A DNA stretch of 64,000 nucleotides from the NCBI GenBank assembly GCA_965199165.1, contig OZ240681.1, positions 2,790,001-2,854,000 of the forward strand, read 5' to 3'. This stretch comes from LMUY01 sp965199165 (GTDB lineage: Bacteria; Pseudomonadota; Alphaproteobacteria; Acetobacterales; Acetobacteraceae). Numbering within the stretch: the stretch's first letter is position 1; every line of letters begins with the position of its first letter. This document shows, in pieces, positions 1-8,319 of the stretch. A model generated the notes under the pieces. It searched no databases. It saw only the letters and a program-made list of their open reading frames with translations, and was not told the DNA's origin. The translations under genes and the position numbers were made by a program.

Positions 1-3000
1 GTCACGGATGGTGACGTCGTGATGGGGTGGGCCATCGATCCCGCGCGGCCAGATGAAGCGGTGGAAGTCGAGTTCCGCATCCGCGACCACGTCGTCGGCC
101 GATCGTTGGCCGACATTCCCCGCGAAGATCTGGTTCAGCATGGCGGTTTCGGCTTTCGCGCTCAGCTTGACCTCACGGGTATCAGTGGCGACCTCTGGCT
201 GACGGCGCATCTCGCATCGACCGGCGAGAAGTTGGACAACTCACCGGTGATGATCGATCGCCACCCAAGCCGGACTCCAATCGTGCTAGCCACGGACGCT
301 CGCTTCGAGATCGTCAAGCCATTCCCCCCCGAGCTAGACGGCGAAATCGCCCTCTTCGTCACCCACTCCGGCTCCGGTGCGCTCAAACCGCACGTGCCGC
401 CGTATCTTCAGGCGCTCCACAGCGCCGGCGTCTCCGTGCTGCTCATCGTGGTCGCTGACAACCCTGCCTTTGTCGAGCCAGAGGTCCTCGACCTCGTCGC
501 CGGAGCCGTCGTGCGAGAGAATCGCGGCTACGACTTCGCTTGCTGGGCGCATGCCACCCGCCTGTACCCGCAGGTCTATTCAGCCGCCATCTTGTATTTG
601 TTGAACGACAGCGTCGTCGCAGCCACTCACTCGAACTGCTTCACGGCCATGCTGGAGCGCGTGCGGCGGAGCGCCGCCGACGTGGTGGGGTTGACGGAGT
701 CGTACCAGCACCAGTGGCACGTTCAAAGCTACTTCCTCGCCCTGAAGCCCAATGCGCTCTCGAGCTGGGCACTGCATTTCTTCTTCGACACCCTCCAGAT
801 CCTGCGCTCGAAAGATGCGATCATCCGGACCTACGAGTGCCGTCTGGCATCCCTCCTGGAGAATGCCGGTTGCAGTGTCGACGTCCTTTTCCGCAGCCCC
901 GCCGTTCGCGACCCGACGGTGTTCGGCTGGCAAGGCTTGTTGGAGGCCGGCTTCCCCTTCGTCAAGGTCCTCCTGCTCCGCGGCAGTTTCCCGGCCGCGG
1001 ACGCAGGCAACTGGCGTCCGTTGCTGGCACGCCGTGGGTTTGACGTCGCCAACGTGGAGGCCACGCTTGCTGTCGCGAAAGAGTGGTGGGAGCCAGCAAA
1101 GAACCCTCGGCTCCTCGCCCGCCCAAGCACACCCGATGACAGCCCTAGGCAACCGCTGAAAGTCGCCTTCTTCGGCCCGTGGAACTACGACAACGGCCTC
1201 GGGGCGGCTTCCCGCAGCCTGGTCGCAGCCATCCGGCGCTGCGGCGTCCAGCTCAACCTCCATCCGGTGAAGAAACCGTTCCACATCCACAAGGCTGTGG
1301 CGCCTGCCGTCGACATCACCGACTTCGCCGGCCCGGCGGACATCGCCATCGTCCATCTGAACTCCGACTCATGGCACCTGCTGACGGACCTCCAACGCGA
1401 CACAATCAGGCACGCGCGCAAGCGCGTTGGCCACTGGGTCTGGGAGATGGGCCACATAGCCCCGGCATGGCGGCATGATTTCTCCTCCGTCGATCGCATC
1501 TGGGCGCCGAGTGGCTACTGCGCGGACATATTCTCAGCCGAAGGCGAGGCACCGGTCGACGTGGTGCCCTATCCCGTGCCGTTGATCGAAACTCAGGTCT
1601 CTCCCGACGGCCGGGCGGCGTTGCTCGGCAAGCTCGGCATCCAACCAAGCCATCGCGTGGTCCTCTACGTGTTCGACGGCTCCAGCTACCTGGTCAGGAA
1701 GAACCCGGCCGCACTCGTCCGCGCCTTCGTGGCATCGGGGCTCGGGAAGCGGGGCTGGAGCCTCGTGCTCAAAACGAAGCACCTGTTCGACCGTCCGGCC
1801 GAAGGCCGCGAGTTGGAGGCGCTCGCCGGCAGGAGCGAGGGCGTCGTCCTGGTCAATGCATCCCTCCCGCAAAGCGAGGTCACCAGCCTGATCGCCTCCT
1901 GCGACGTGTATGCGTCGCCCCATTGCTCGGAGGGTTTCGGCCTCACCATCGCCGAGGCCATGGCCGCAGCCAAGCCCGTCGTCGTCACGGATTTCGGCGG
2001 CAGCACCGAGTTCGTCGACACCAGCTGTGGTTACCCGGTCCTCGCACACCCATGGAAGTTGGAGGCCGATTTCGGGCACTACACCAAGGATGGTGTGTGG
2101 GCACGGGTGGACGAAGCGGCGCTTGCCCAGGCCCTGCTTGCCGCTGCAGCAGCCATCGAGCACGGCGATGGGACCATCCCGGAGGCGGCGCGGCACCGCG
2201 TGGCCACGCGACTGTCCTACGACGCGGTCGCCGCTGCGATCCGAGCCAGTTTCGAGGCGATCCTTTCCAACACCATGCCCATCAGCCGGCCGTCGAGCCG
2301 GATCAGTTCCACCCTTTCTAGCGGCATGTCCGTCTCCGGCGCCAAGTTGGGCACCAGCCTGGTCCTCGTCGCGCTACGACCCGACCTCGGTGCTCCGCGC
2401 CAGTGGCCCGCTGGCCTCCCCCGCGACCGGGACCACTGGATCGTGTTCGCGCCGGAGGATGCCTGCCTCGCGCCTACGTTCGAACAGGTCGTGCAGGCGT
2501 GTTGCCTCGCCCGACCGGACGTCGACGTCTTCTATGCGGACGACGTGGCCCTGGGAGAAGAGCGTTTCCGCGACCAGGTCCACCTCAAGCCCGCGTTCGA
2601 CACGACCCTTCTCGTAGCGAAAGACTATGTCACGGCTCCGCTCGTCGTGCGCGCGTCAGCGCTCGACCGCCTGGGCGGGCTCCATGAAGCCGCGGGCGCG
2701 GCCGTCCTGTACGACCTCCTTTTCCGTGCAGACGCGCTCGGTATGGCGATCGAGCGGATCCCGGTGGTGTTGTTGGCCTGGAAGGGAAAGCGACCCGGCG
2801 TGTCGCGCGAGGCAAGGCGGGCCGTCGTCCAGGGAGTGCCGGCGTTGGCAGGGCACCATGACATCGTCGACGGGCTCCGTCCCGACACGCTGCAGCTCCG
2901 CCGCCGACTTACCGACGATGACGTCCCCTGCACGACGGTCATCATCCCCACCTGCCGCAGCACGCCGACGGGGGGTGAGGTGCCCTACGTTGCCCGGCTG

Positions 3001-3774
3001 CTCGACGCGCTTGCCGCGACGGATTGGCCGATGGCACGGTTGACTGTCCTGATAGGCGACGACGTCGCCGGGCAACCCGACTGGGAAGCGCGTGCATGGC
3101 CTTTCACGTTGATCCGGCGGGAGACGCCGCGCAGAGCGGGCGAGCGCTTCAACTACGCGGCCAAGATGAACGTGTTGTGGCGAACGGCCTCCACGGAGCA
3201 CGTGGTGATGATGAACGACGACGTCGTCCCGACGGATGCCGGCTGGCTGAAGGCGCTCATGACCTTCGCCATGGAAGAGCACGTTGGCGGCGTCGGCGCG
3301 CGGTTGTTGTTGGACAACGGCCGCATCCAGCATGCCGGGATCGCGCCGTTATTTGGAACGGTGGCCCACGCGTGGTTCGGTCTGCCGGTGAAGAACAGCA
3401 GGGCCTATGGCGACTGGCCGCTGGTGCACCGCGAATGGTCCGCAGTGACCGGCGCGGTGTTCGCGACCCGGCGAACCCTGTTGCAGCAGGTGAACGGTTT
3501 CGAAGAGCGTTTCACGGTCGAGTTCAATGACGTCGATCTGTGCCTGAGGCTGCGTGCCTTGGGATACCGGATCATCTACACCCCCCACGCGGAGTTCCGT
3601 CACACGGAGAAGGCCTCCCGTGGTGAAACCCCCCCACCCGGCGGCGATATTGCGCTGTTCCTGGCGCGATGGAGCCATTGGCTCGCGGAGGATCCCGCCT
3701 ACCATCCATCCTTGCGGAAGGATCAGTTTGACATCGAACCTACCGTCGAACCCGACGCTTGGTTTTTGTCATGA
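1..3774 (+). CDS. Multidomain glycosyltransferase (5' end missing)
   Basis: The frame is open to the left edge, so the gene starts outside the window. The visible part is about 1257 residues. In order it shows: a small beta domain of the kind found at the N-terminus of large cell-surface glycosyltransferases (about 1-95); an RgpF/rhamnan-synthesis-like region with the RENRGYD and LLNDS motifs (about 110-350); a GT-B group 1 transferase (about 385-760) with the late SEGFGLTIAEAMA signature; a degenerate GT2-like segment (about 790-940, YADD); and a GT-A family 2 domain (about 975-1200) with MMNDDVV and an ND.D.C..... R pattern near the end. It probably builds lipopolysaccharide O-chain or exopolysaccharide in the cytoplasm. 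The sugar specificity cannot be read. No linked polysaccharide gene is visible downstream. Confidence 0.88.
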   Translation, partial: VTDGDVVMGWAIDPARPDEAVEVEFRIRDHVVGRSLADIPREDLVQHGGFGFRAQLDLTGISGDLWLTAHLASTGEKLDNSPVMIDRHPSRTPIVLATDARFEIVKPFPPELDGEIALFVTHSGSGALKPHVPPYLQALHSAGVSVLLIVVADNPAFVEPEVLDLVAGAVVRENRGYDFACWAHATRLYPQVYSAAILYLLNDSVVAATHSNCFTAMLERVRRSAADVVGLTESYQHQWHVQSYFLALKPNALSSWALHFFFDTLQILRSKDAIIRTYECRLASLLENAGCSVDVLFRSPAVRDPTVFGWQGLLEAGFPFVKVLLLRGSFPAADAGNWRPLLARRGFDVANVEATLAVAKEWWEPAKNPRLLARPSTPDDSPRQPLKVAFFGPWNYDNGLGAASRSLVAAIRRCGVQLNLHPVKKPFHIHKAVAPAVDITDFAGPADIAIVHLNSDSWHLLTDLQRDTIRHARKRVGHWVWEMGHIAPAWRHDFSSVDRIWAPSGYCADIFSAEGEAPVDVVPYPVPLIETQVSPDGRAALLGKLGIQPSHRVVLYVFDGSSYLVRKNPAALVRAFVASGLGKRGWSLVLKTKHLFDRPAEGRELEALAGRSEGVVLVNASLPQSEVTSLIASCDVYASPHCSEGFGLTIAEAMAAAKPVVVTDFGGSTEFVDTSCGYPVLAHPWKLEADFGHYTKDGVWARVDEAALAQALLAAAAAIEHGDGTIPEAARHRVATRLSYDAVAAAIRASFEAILSNTMPISRPSSRISSTLSSGMSVSGAKLGTSLVLVALRPDLGAPRQWPAGLPRDRDHWIVFAPEDACLAPTFEQVVQACCLARPDVDVFYADDVALGEERFRDQVHLKPAFDTTLLVAKDYVTAPLVVRASALDRLGGLHEAAGAAVLYDLLFRADALGMAIERIPVVLLAWKGKRPGVSREARRAVVQGVPALAGHHDIVDGLRPDTLQLRRRLTDDDVPCTTVIIPTCRSTPTGGEVPYVARLLDALAATDWPMARLTVLIGDDVAGQPDWEARAWPFTLIRRETPRRAGERFNYAAKMNVLWRTASTEHVVMMNDDVVPTDAGWLKALMTFAMEEHVGGVGARLLLDNGRIQHAGIAPLFGTVAHAWFGLPVKNSRAYGDWPLVHREWSAVTGAVFATRRTLLQQVNGFEERFTVEFNDVDLCLRLRALGYRIIYTPHAEFRHTEKASRGETPPPGGDIALFLARWSHWLAEDPAYHPSLRKDQFDIEPTVEPDAWFLS

Positions 3775-4083
3775 AACTGCCGTAGCTGGTAGCTCAACCC
3801 GCTGTGGTGGGGAGGGTTGGACCCGCAAGCCGCTTCGAGCAACTCGTTGATCCTGTCTCTTTTGCCTTGGAGAGTGCAAGTCCGCCTGTCAGTCCAGCTT
3901 GCTACAGGCCCGTCCAACCCGCCTTGTCATAGGGCTCGGTCTTTTCGCCGGGAGGAGCCTGGCGTGAGCCGCTTGGCACCCAACCGTTCAGCTAGCGGGT
4001 ATGCCGGCGCGGGTCCAACTGGCATCGGCCAAGAGCCTGGGCGGGCCCGGTCGAAGGGCTGAGGCAGTGCATGTGCCGCGGCG
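3775..4083. other. Noncoding stretch, possibly structured
   Basis: About 309 bases between the glycosyltransferase stop and the end of the SH3-type gene hold no convincing gene on either strand. A short frame at 3817-4062 has no recognisable protein features. A 9-base inverted repeat (GGGTTGGAC at 3814-3822 and GTCCAACCC at 3912-3920) and several shorter arms suggest RNA structure. It could be the noncoding end of a decayed mobile element or a structured RNA; I cannot assign a family. pufB and pufA, normally found just upstream of pufL, are not here. Confidence 0.4.
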
Positions 4084-4461
4084 CTAGCCATGGCAGTAAT
4101 TGTATGTCAGGCCGCCGTCGAAGCCTGCTTGCTTGGCAGGCACGCAGGTCTTGGTGGAGCTTGGCGGCGGTCCAGCGACGTTGGGCGGCATGAGCGCCGC
4201 AGGTGGCGTGTTCGGGGGCGCAAGCATCGCCTTGTCCACGTAGCCGATCACGCGGCCATACTCCACCCGGCATTGGTCGCCATTGCAGTCCAGGACGTCC
4301 ACCGTCTCGCCACGGTCCAGTTCCTGCAGCTCCGCCCCATCATGGGAAGGCGCCGCCCGGAAGAAGGTGGGCCAGGCGATCTGCTGGGGCGTCGCCATCG
4401 CCGGACCTGCGGCCAAGGCAGCGGCTGCAACCGCCAGACCGCCGCGTCGCCAATACTGCAC
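4084..4461 (-). CDS. Secreted SH3-domain protein
   Basis: A 125-residue protein with a signal peptide (hydrophobic segment about residues 8-23, ending AMA). One bacterial SH3-like domain follows (about 28-80: RAAPSHDGAELQELDRGE, then a CNGDQC pair and GYVDKAML). The tail is Pro/Ala-rich with two more cysteines, ending YNYCHG. The start is a GTG at 4461, chosen because GGGAGG lies five bases upstream. It is probably periplasmic and probably binds peptidoglycan or another protein; its partner is unknown. It is transcribed away from pufL, and the 111-base gap between them holds a PpsR/CrtJ-type palindrome, so the two may share control. Confidence 0.72.
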   Translation of the reverse strand: MQYWRRGGLAVAAAALAAGPAMATPQQIAWPTFFRAAPSHDGAELQELDRGETVDVLDCNGDQCRVEYGRVIGYVDKAMLAPPNTPPAALMPPNVAGPPPSSTKTCVPAKQAGFDGGLTYNYCHG

Positions 4462-4497
4462 CTGCGCCTCCCGGTGTTTGGTTTAGAGACAGTCGAA

Positions 4498-4517
4498 GTG
4501 TCAATGTGAGTTGACAC
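4498..4517. promoter_or_regulatory. PpsR/CrtJ-type operator overlapping a -35 element
   Basis: The sequence GTGTCAATGTGAGTTGACAC is a perfect 7-base inverted repeat with a 6-base spacer. It matches the TGT-N12-ACA recognition pattern known for the photosynthesis repressor PpsR/CrtJ. Its right half supplies TTGACA (4511-4516), a consensus sigma70 -35 hexamer pointing at pufL; the candidate -10 about 17 bases on (near 4534) is weak. The site lies about 56 bases before the pufL start and also within reach of the divergent SH3-type gene. Binding is inferred from the pattern. Confidence 0.65.
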
Positions 4518-4572
4518 TCGCGCGGCTTTCGAGTCAAGTCGGGGCCTGCGGAGCCGAGGAGTAGCAGGCCGT

Positions 4573-5412
4573 ATGGCGATGTTATCGTATGAGCCGAAAT
4601 ACCGCGTCCGCGGCGGTACGCTGCTCGGGGGTGACACGTTCGACTTCTGGGTCGGCCCGTTCTACGTGGGCTTCTTCGGCGTGACGGCGGCTGTCTCATC
4701 GCTCCTCGGCACGTTGCTCATGGTCTATGGCGCGGCGATCGGGCCGACCTGGGCGCTGTTCAAGATCAGCATCAACCCGCCACCGATCAGCCGCGGGCTC
4801 GGCTGGGCGCCGCTGCGCGATGGCGGGCTGTGGCAGATCATCACGATCTGCGCCATCGTCGCCTTCTGCTCCTGGGCGCTTCGCCAGGTCGAGATCTGCC
4901 GCAAGCTGGGCATCGGCTACCACGTGCCGATCGGCTTTTCGGCCGCCATCTTCGCCTATGTCAGCCTGGTCGTCTTCCGTCCGGTGATGATGGGCGCCTG
5001 GGGCTATGGATTTCCCTACGGCATCATGAGCCATTTGGACTGGGTGTCGAACACCGGGTATCAATACCTGCACTTCCACTACAACCCGGCGCACATGATC
5101 GCCGTCACCTGCTTCTTCACCACGACGCTCATCCTGGCGCTGCATGGCGGCGAAGTCCTGTCGATCGCCCATCCGGTCAAGGGCGTCTCCGTGAAGTACG
5201 AGGAGACGGAGAGCGACTATTTCCGGGACACGATCGTCTACTCGATCGGCTCGCTCGGGATCCATCGTATCGGCTACTTCATCGCCATCAACGCGGGGGT
5301 GTGGAGCGCCATCTGCATCCTGATCTCCGGACCGTTCTGGTCCCGCGGCTGGCCGTATTGGTACGACTGGTACATGAACATCCCCGTCTGGGGACCGTCC
5401 GGGTTCCACTAG
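4573..5412 (+). CDS. pufL: Photosynthetic reaction centre L subunit
   Basis: 279 residues, with five transmembrane helices typical of the L subunit of the type II (quinone) reaction centre in the inner membrane. In Rhodobacter numbering (aligned from H153), the bacteriochlorophyll ligands H153 and H173 and the iron ligands H190 and H230 are present, as are Y162 and H168. H168 is notable because the Zn-bacteriochlorophyll acidophile Acidiphilium has Glu there. Position L104 is Gln instead of Glu. Near the QB site E212 is kept, but L213 is Ser and L214 is Asp. The start ATG has GAGGAG 11 bases upstream. It is first in the run pufL-pufM-pufC-puhA-puhB, and no antenna genes precede it. Confidence 0.98.
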   Translation: MAMLSYEPKYRVRGGTLLGGDTFDFWVGPFYVGFFGVTAAVSSLLGTLLMVYGAAIGPTWALFKISINPPPISRGLGWAPLRDGGLWQIITICAIVAFCSWALRQVEICRKLGIGYHVPIGFSAAIFAYVSLVVFRPVMMGAWGYGFPYGIMSHLDWVSNTGYQYLHFHYNPAHMIAVTCFFTTTLILALHGGEVLSIAHPVKGVSVKYEETESDYFRDTIVYSIGSLGIHRIGYFIAINAGVWSAICILISGPFWSRGWPYWYDWYMNIPVWGPSGFH

Positions 5413-5445
5413 CCCCCAATCGGCGCATATCGAGAAGGACCGGCC

Positions 5446-6450
5446 ATGGCGCGGTACCACACCCTGTTCACCTCCATCGAGCTCGACAGCCCGATGGAGT
5501 ATGGCAAGCCCCTGTCCCGCGGGTCTTTCCCGCGGATCATCCCGCCCCGTCACTCCAGCCTGCTCGGCCGCTTCGGGGAGACCCAGTTAGGCCCGACCTA
5601 CTTGGGCGCCACTGGCATCGCCTCGCTCATCTGCGGGTTCGTCGCCTTCGAGATCATCGGCCTGAACATGTGGGCCTCCGTGGACTGGAACGTCATCCGG
5701 TTCATCAAGCTGCTGCCGTTCCTTTCCCTCGAGCCGCCTTCGGCGAAACAGGGCCTGTCGCTGTTCCCGCCGCTGGACGACGGGGGCTGGTGGCTGATGG
5801 CCGGCTTCTTCCTGACGGCATCGATCCTGCTGTGGTGGGTGCGCATGTATCGCCGTGCCCGCGCGATGGGGCTCGGCACCCACGTGCCCTGGGGTTTCGC
5901 CGCGGCGATCTGGCTCTACCTGGTGCTCGGCTTCTTCCGCCCGATCCTGATGGGCAGCTGGTCGGAGGCGGTGCCGTTCGGCATCATCGCCCACCTGAAC
6001 TGGACGGCCACCTTCTCCGTCCGCTACGGCAACCTGTTCTACAACCCGTTCCACATGCTCTCCATCGTCTTCCTCTACGGGTCGACGATGCTGTTCACCA
6101 TGCATGGCGGCACCATCCTGGCCACCACGCCGTTCGGGGGGGAGCGGGAAACGCGCGAGATCGTCGACCCTGGCAGCGCCAACGAACGGGGGTCGCTGTT
6201 CTGGCGCTGGACGATGGGCTTCAACGCGAACTTCGAGTCGATCCATCGCTGGATCTACACCTTCGCCATCCTTTGCCCGATCTGCGGCGGCATCGGCATC
6301 CTGATGACCGGGACGGTGGTGGACAACTGGTATCTGTGGGGCCTCAAGCACGACATCGTGCCGGAATATAGCCAGGTGCTGTCCACGCCGGACGCACCGC
6401 CGCCGGGTGCGATGCGCAGCAAGGCGCCGCAGATCGGGGTCGTGCGATGA
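5446..6450 (+). CDS. pufM: Photosynthetic reaction centre M subunit
   Basis: 334 residues, the usual length for M in species with a tetrahaem cytochrome, with five transmembrane helices. It pairs with L to hold the special pair, accessory pigments and quinones. Seen: H182 (AHLNW), H202 (NPFHM), H219 (MHGG), E234 in GGERE, W252 in FWRWTMGFN and H266 (IHRW), which are the pigment and iron ligands or quinone-site residues. Y210 is conserved. M44, Asn in Rhodobacter sphaeroides, is Glu here (LLGRFGETQLG), which may offset the Ser at L213. It starts 33 bases after pufL and its TGA overlaps the pufC ATG (ATGA), implying coupled translation. Confidence 0.98.
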   Translation: MARYHTLFTSIELDSPMEYGKPLSRGSFPRIIPPRHSSLLGRFGETQLGPTYLGATGIASLICGFVAFEIIGLNMWASVDWNVIRFIKLLPFLSLEPPSAKQGLSLFPPLDDGGWWLMAGFFLTASILLWWVRMYRRARAMGLGTHVPWGFAAAIWLYLVLGFFRPILMGSWSEAVPFGIIAHLNWTATFSVRYGNLFYNPFHMLSIVFLYGSTMLFTMHGGTILATTPFGGERETREIVDPGSANERGSLFWRWTMGFNANFESIHRWIYTFAILCPICGGIGILMTGTVVDNWYLWGLKHDIVPEYSQVLSTPDAPPPGAMRSKAPQIGVVR

Positions 6451-7526
6451 AGACGATCACCAAGATCGCAGCCGTCGCCGTCGTTGCGGGTGCCGCCTTC
6501 GTCGTCTTCGTGCCGAGCTGGACGCCGGTCCCCACAGGAGTGGAGGTCGGCATCCCGCAGGAGATCAACTTCTCCGACAAGATCAACGAGACCGCCGCCT
6601 CCAACCAGGCGCCCGCGCCACTTGCCCCTGCGCAGACCGGCGGGCCTTCGGCGACGCAGACCTACAAGAACGTCCAGGTCCTTACCGACGTCAGCGCCGC
6701 GGAGTTCATGCGCCTGCAGACGGCGATCACGGCCTGGGTGGCGCCGCAGCAAGGCTGCGAGTTCTGCCACACCGGGACGGACTATGCCTCCGACGCCAAG
6801 CTCACCAAGATCACGGCGCGGGTGATGCTGCTCATGACCCGGCACGTGAACACGGATTGGAGCAACCACGTCTCGGGCGCCGGCGTCACCTGTTACACCT
6901 GCCACCGCGGCCAGCCCGTCCCTGCGGATGCCTGGTTCCCCGCGCCGCCCGGGCCCTCCAAGCCGTTCATCGGCAAGCAGGACGCATGGCGCGAGAACGC
7001 CGACACGGTGCGCCACTTCTTCCCGGACGCCGGCTTCGCCGAATACTTCCTGCAGGACCAGCCGATCGCCGTGCAGTCCGTCACCGCCGAGCCGAGCAAC
7101 ACCGTGCATTCCTTCGACGAGACCAAGCGCATCTACGAGATGATGATGCAGATGTCGGACGGGATCGGGGCCAATTGCGGCCTGTGCCACAACTCGCGCG
7201 CCTTCGCCGATTGGAGCCAGAGCAGCCCGTATCGCTGGAACAACTACTGGGCGATCCGCCTGGTACGCGACCTCAACCGCAACTTCCTGCTGCCGGTCAG
7301 CGTCGCCATGCCGCAGACCCGCGAACAGGTCGACCCGAACCGCATCCCGGCGATCCCGGCGCGCGAGACCGGAGTCCAGGACGGCAACGGCATGGTGGTC
7401 TGCAAGACCTGCCACCAAGGCGTGCTGAAGCCGCTGGGGGGCGTGAACATGGTCAACGACTATCCAGGGCTGGGCGGGCCCGTGGTGGCGCAGGCGATCG
7501 ACGCGCCACCGCCGGCCAGCAACTAG
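6447..7526 (+). CDS. pufC: Tetrahaem reaction-centre cytochrome c subunit
   Basis: 359 residues. It carries four CxxCH haem sites (CEFCH, CYTCH, CGLCH, CKTCH), the classic pattern of the tetrahaem cytochrome that re-reduces the photo-oxidised special pair from the periplasmic side. Met residues after the first and third sites (VMLLMTRH, EMMMQM) are candidate sixth ligands. The N-terminal hydrophobic segment (about residues 6-22) has no Cys lipobox, so the protein is probably held by an uncleaved anchor instead of the lipid seen in Blastochloris viridis. It overlaps pufM by four bases and is followed ten bases later by puhA. Confidence 0.97.
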   Translation: MKTITKIAAVAVVAGAAFVVFVPSWTPVPTGVEVGIPQEINFSDKINETAASNQAPAPLAPAQTGGPSATQTYKNVQVLTDVSAAEFMRLQTAITAWVAPQQGCEFCHTGTDYASDAKLTKITARVMLLMTRHVNTDWSNHVSGAGVTCYTCHRGQPVPADAWFPAPPGPSKPFIGKQDAWRENADTVRHFFPDAGFAEYFLQDQPIAVQSVTAEPSNTVHSFDETKRIYEMMMQMSDGIGANCGLCHNSRAFADWSQSSPYRWNNYWAIRLVRDLNRNFLLPVSVAMPQTREQVDPNRIPAIPARETGVQDGNGMVVCKTCHQGVLKPLGGVNMVNDYPGLGGPVVAQAIDAPPPASN

Positions 7527-7536
7527 GGGTGCCGCG

Positions 7537-8319
7537 ATGTTCCGCAACATGACGCAGTATATCGACCTGCCGCAGATCGCCTTCTGGCTGTTCTTCCTTG
7601 CCTTCGTGGCGATCTGCTACTTCCTCCGCAAGAACGACAAGCGTGAAGGATACCCGTTGCGGGCGTCCCCGTTCACCGGTGAACTGATCGCCGGTGCGCC
7701 CCTCGCCGCGGACCCCGTCACCTACGTGTTGAACGAGGGCGGAACGACGTCCACGCCGCACGACTACCCGGCACCCCCGGCGTCAGTGCTGCCGCTCTAC
7801 CGTTTTGACGGCACGCCCTTCCGTCCCGCGGCCGACCTGCTGCATACGCCGCTCGGCCCGGGTGCGTGGGTCATGCGCAAGGACGAGCCTATGCTGAACG
7901 AGGTGGGCGAGTTGCTGCTGCAACCGCTGCGCGCGTGCGAAGGCTGGGCGATCGGCAAGGGCGAGTCGAACCCCCGCGGCATGGCCGTGTTCGACGTGCG
8001 GTGGCGGCCCGTCGGCATCGTCGCCGACGTCTGGATCGACCGCGGCATCCGGATCATCCGGTACCTGGAAGTCCAGCTCTCCGAACCGCTCGGCGGCAAG
8101 CGCGTGCTGGTGCCGATCTACCATACCCTGATCGACGAACGGGCGCGGGAAATCCGGGTCACGGCATTGTCCGACCACGAGTTCGACGGAGTACCCATGG
8201 GCGCTTCGCCGGACCGCATCACGGCGCGCGAGGAGGATCGGCTCAACGCGTATTTCGCCGCCGGCCGGTTCTACCGCGACATGCCCGAGAGCAAGAAATT
8301 CGCAGGAGTCGCACGATGA
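7537..8319 (+). CDS. puhA: Photosynthetic reaction centre H subunit
   Basis: 260 residues. One N-terminal transmembrane helix (about 12-30) is followed by a cytoplasmic PRC-barrel domain (GMAVFDVRWRPVGIVADVW, then RYLEVQL), as in the H subunit that caps the L/M dimer and guides protons to QB. It lies directly behind pufC. In most purple bacteria puhA is in a separate operon, so linkage to pufLMC gives one transcription unit for all reaction-centre subunits. Its TGA overlaps the ATG of puhB (ATGA). Confidence 0.96.
   Translation: MFRNMTQYIDLPQIAFWLFFLAFVAICYFLRKNDKREGYPLRASPFTGELIAGAPLAADPVTYVLNEGGTTSTPHDYPAPPASVLPLYRFDGTPFRPAADLLHTPLGPGAWVMRKDEPMLNEVGELLLQPLRACEGWAIGKGESNPRGMAVFDVRWRPVGIVADVWIDRGIRIIRYLEVQLSEPLGGKRVLVPIYHTLIDERAREIRVTALSDHEFDGVPMGASPDRITAREEDRLNAYFAAGRFYRDMPESKKFAGVAR

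Noticed and set aside
3775..4572. pufB and pufA (LH1 beta and alpha) upstream of pufL
   Set aside because: No short frame with the single helix and central His pattern of antenna peptides is present on either strand.
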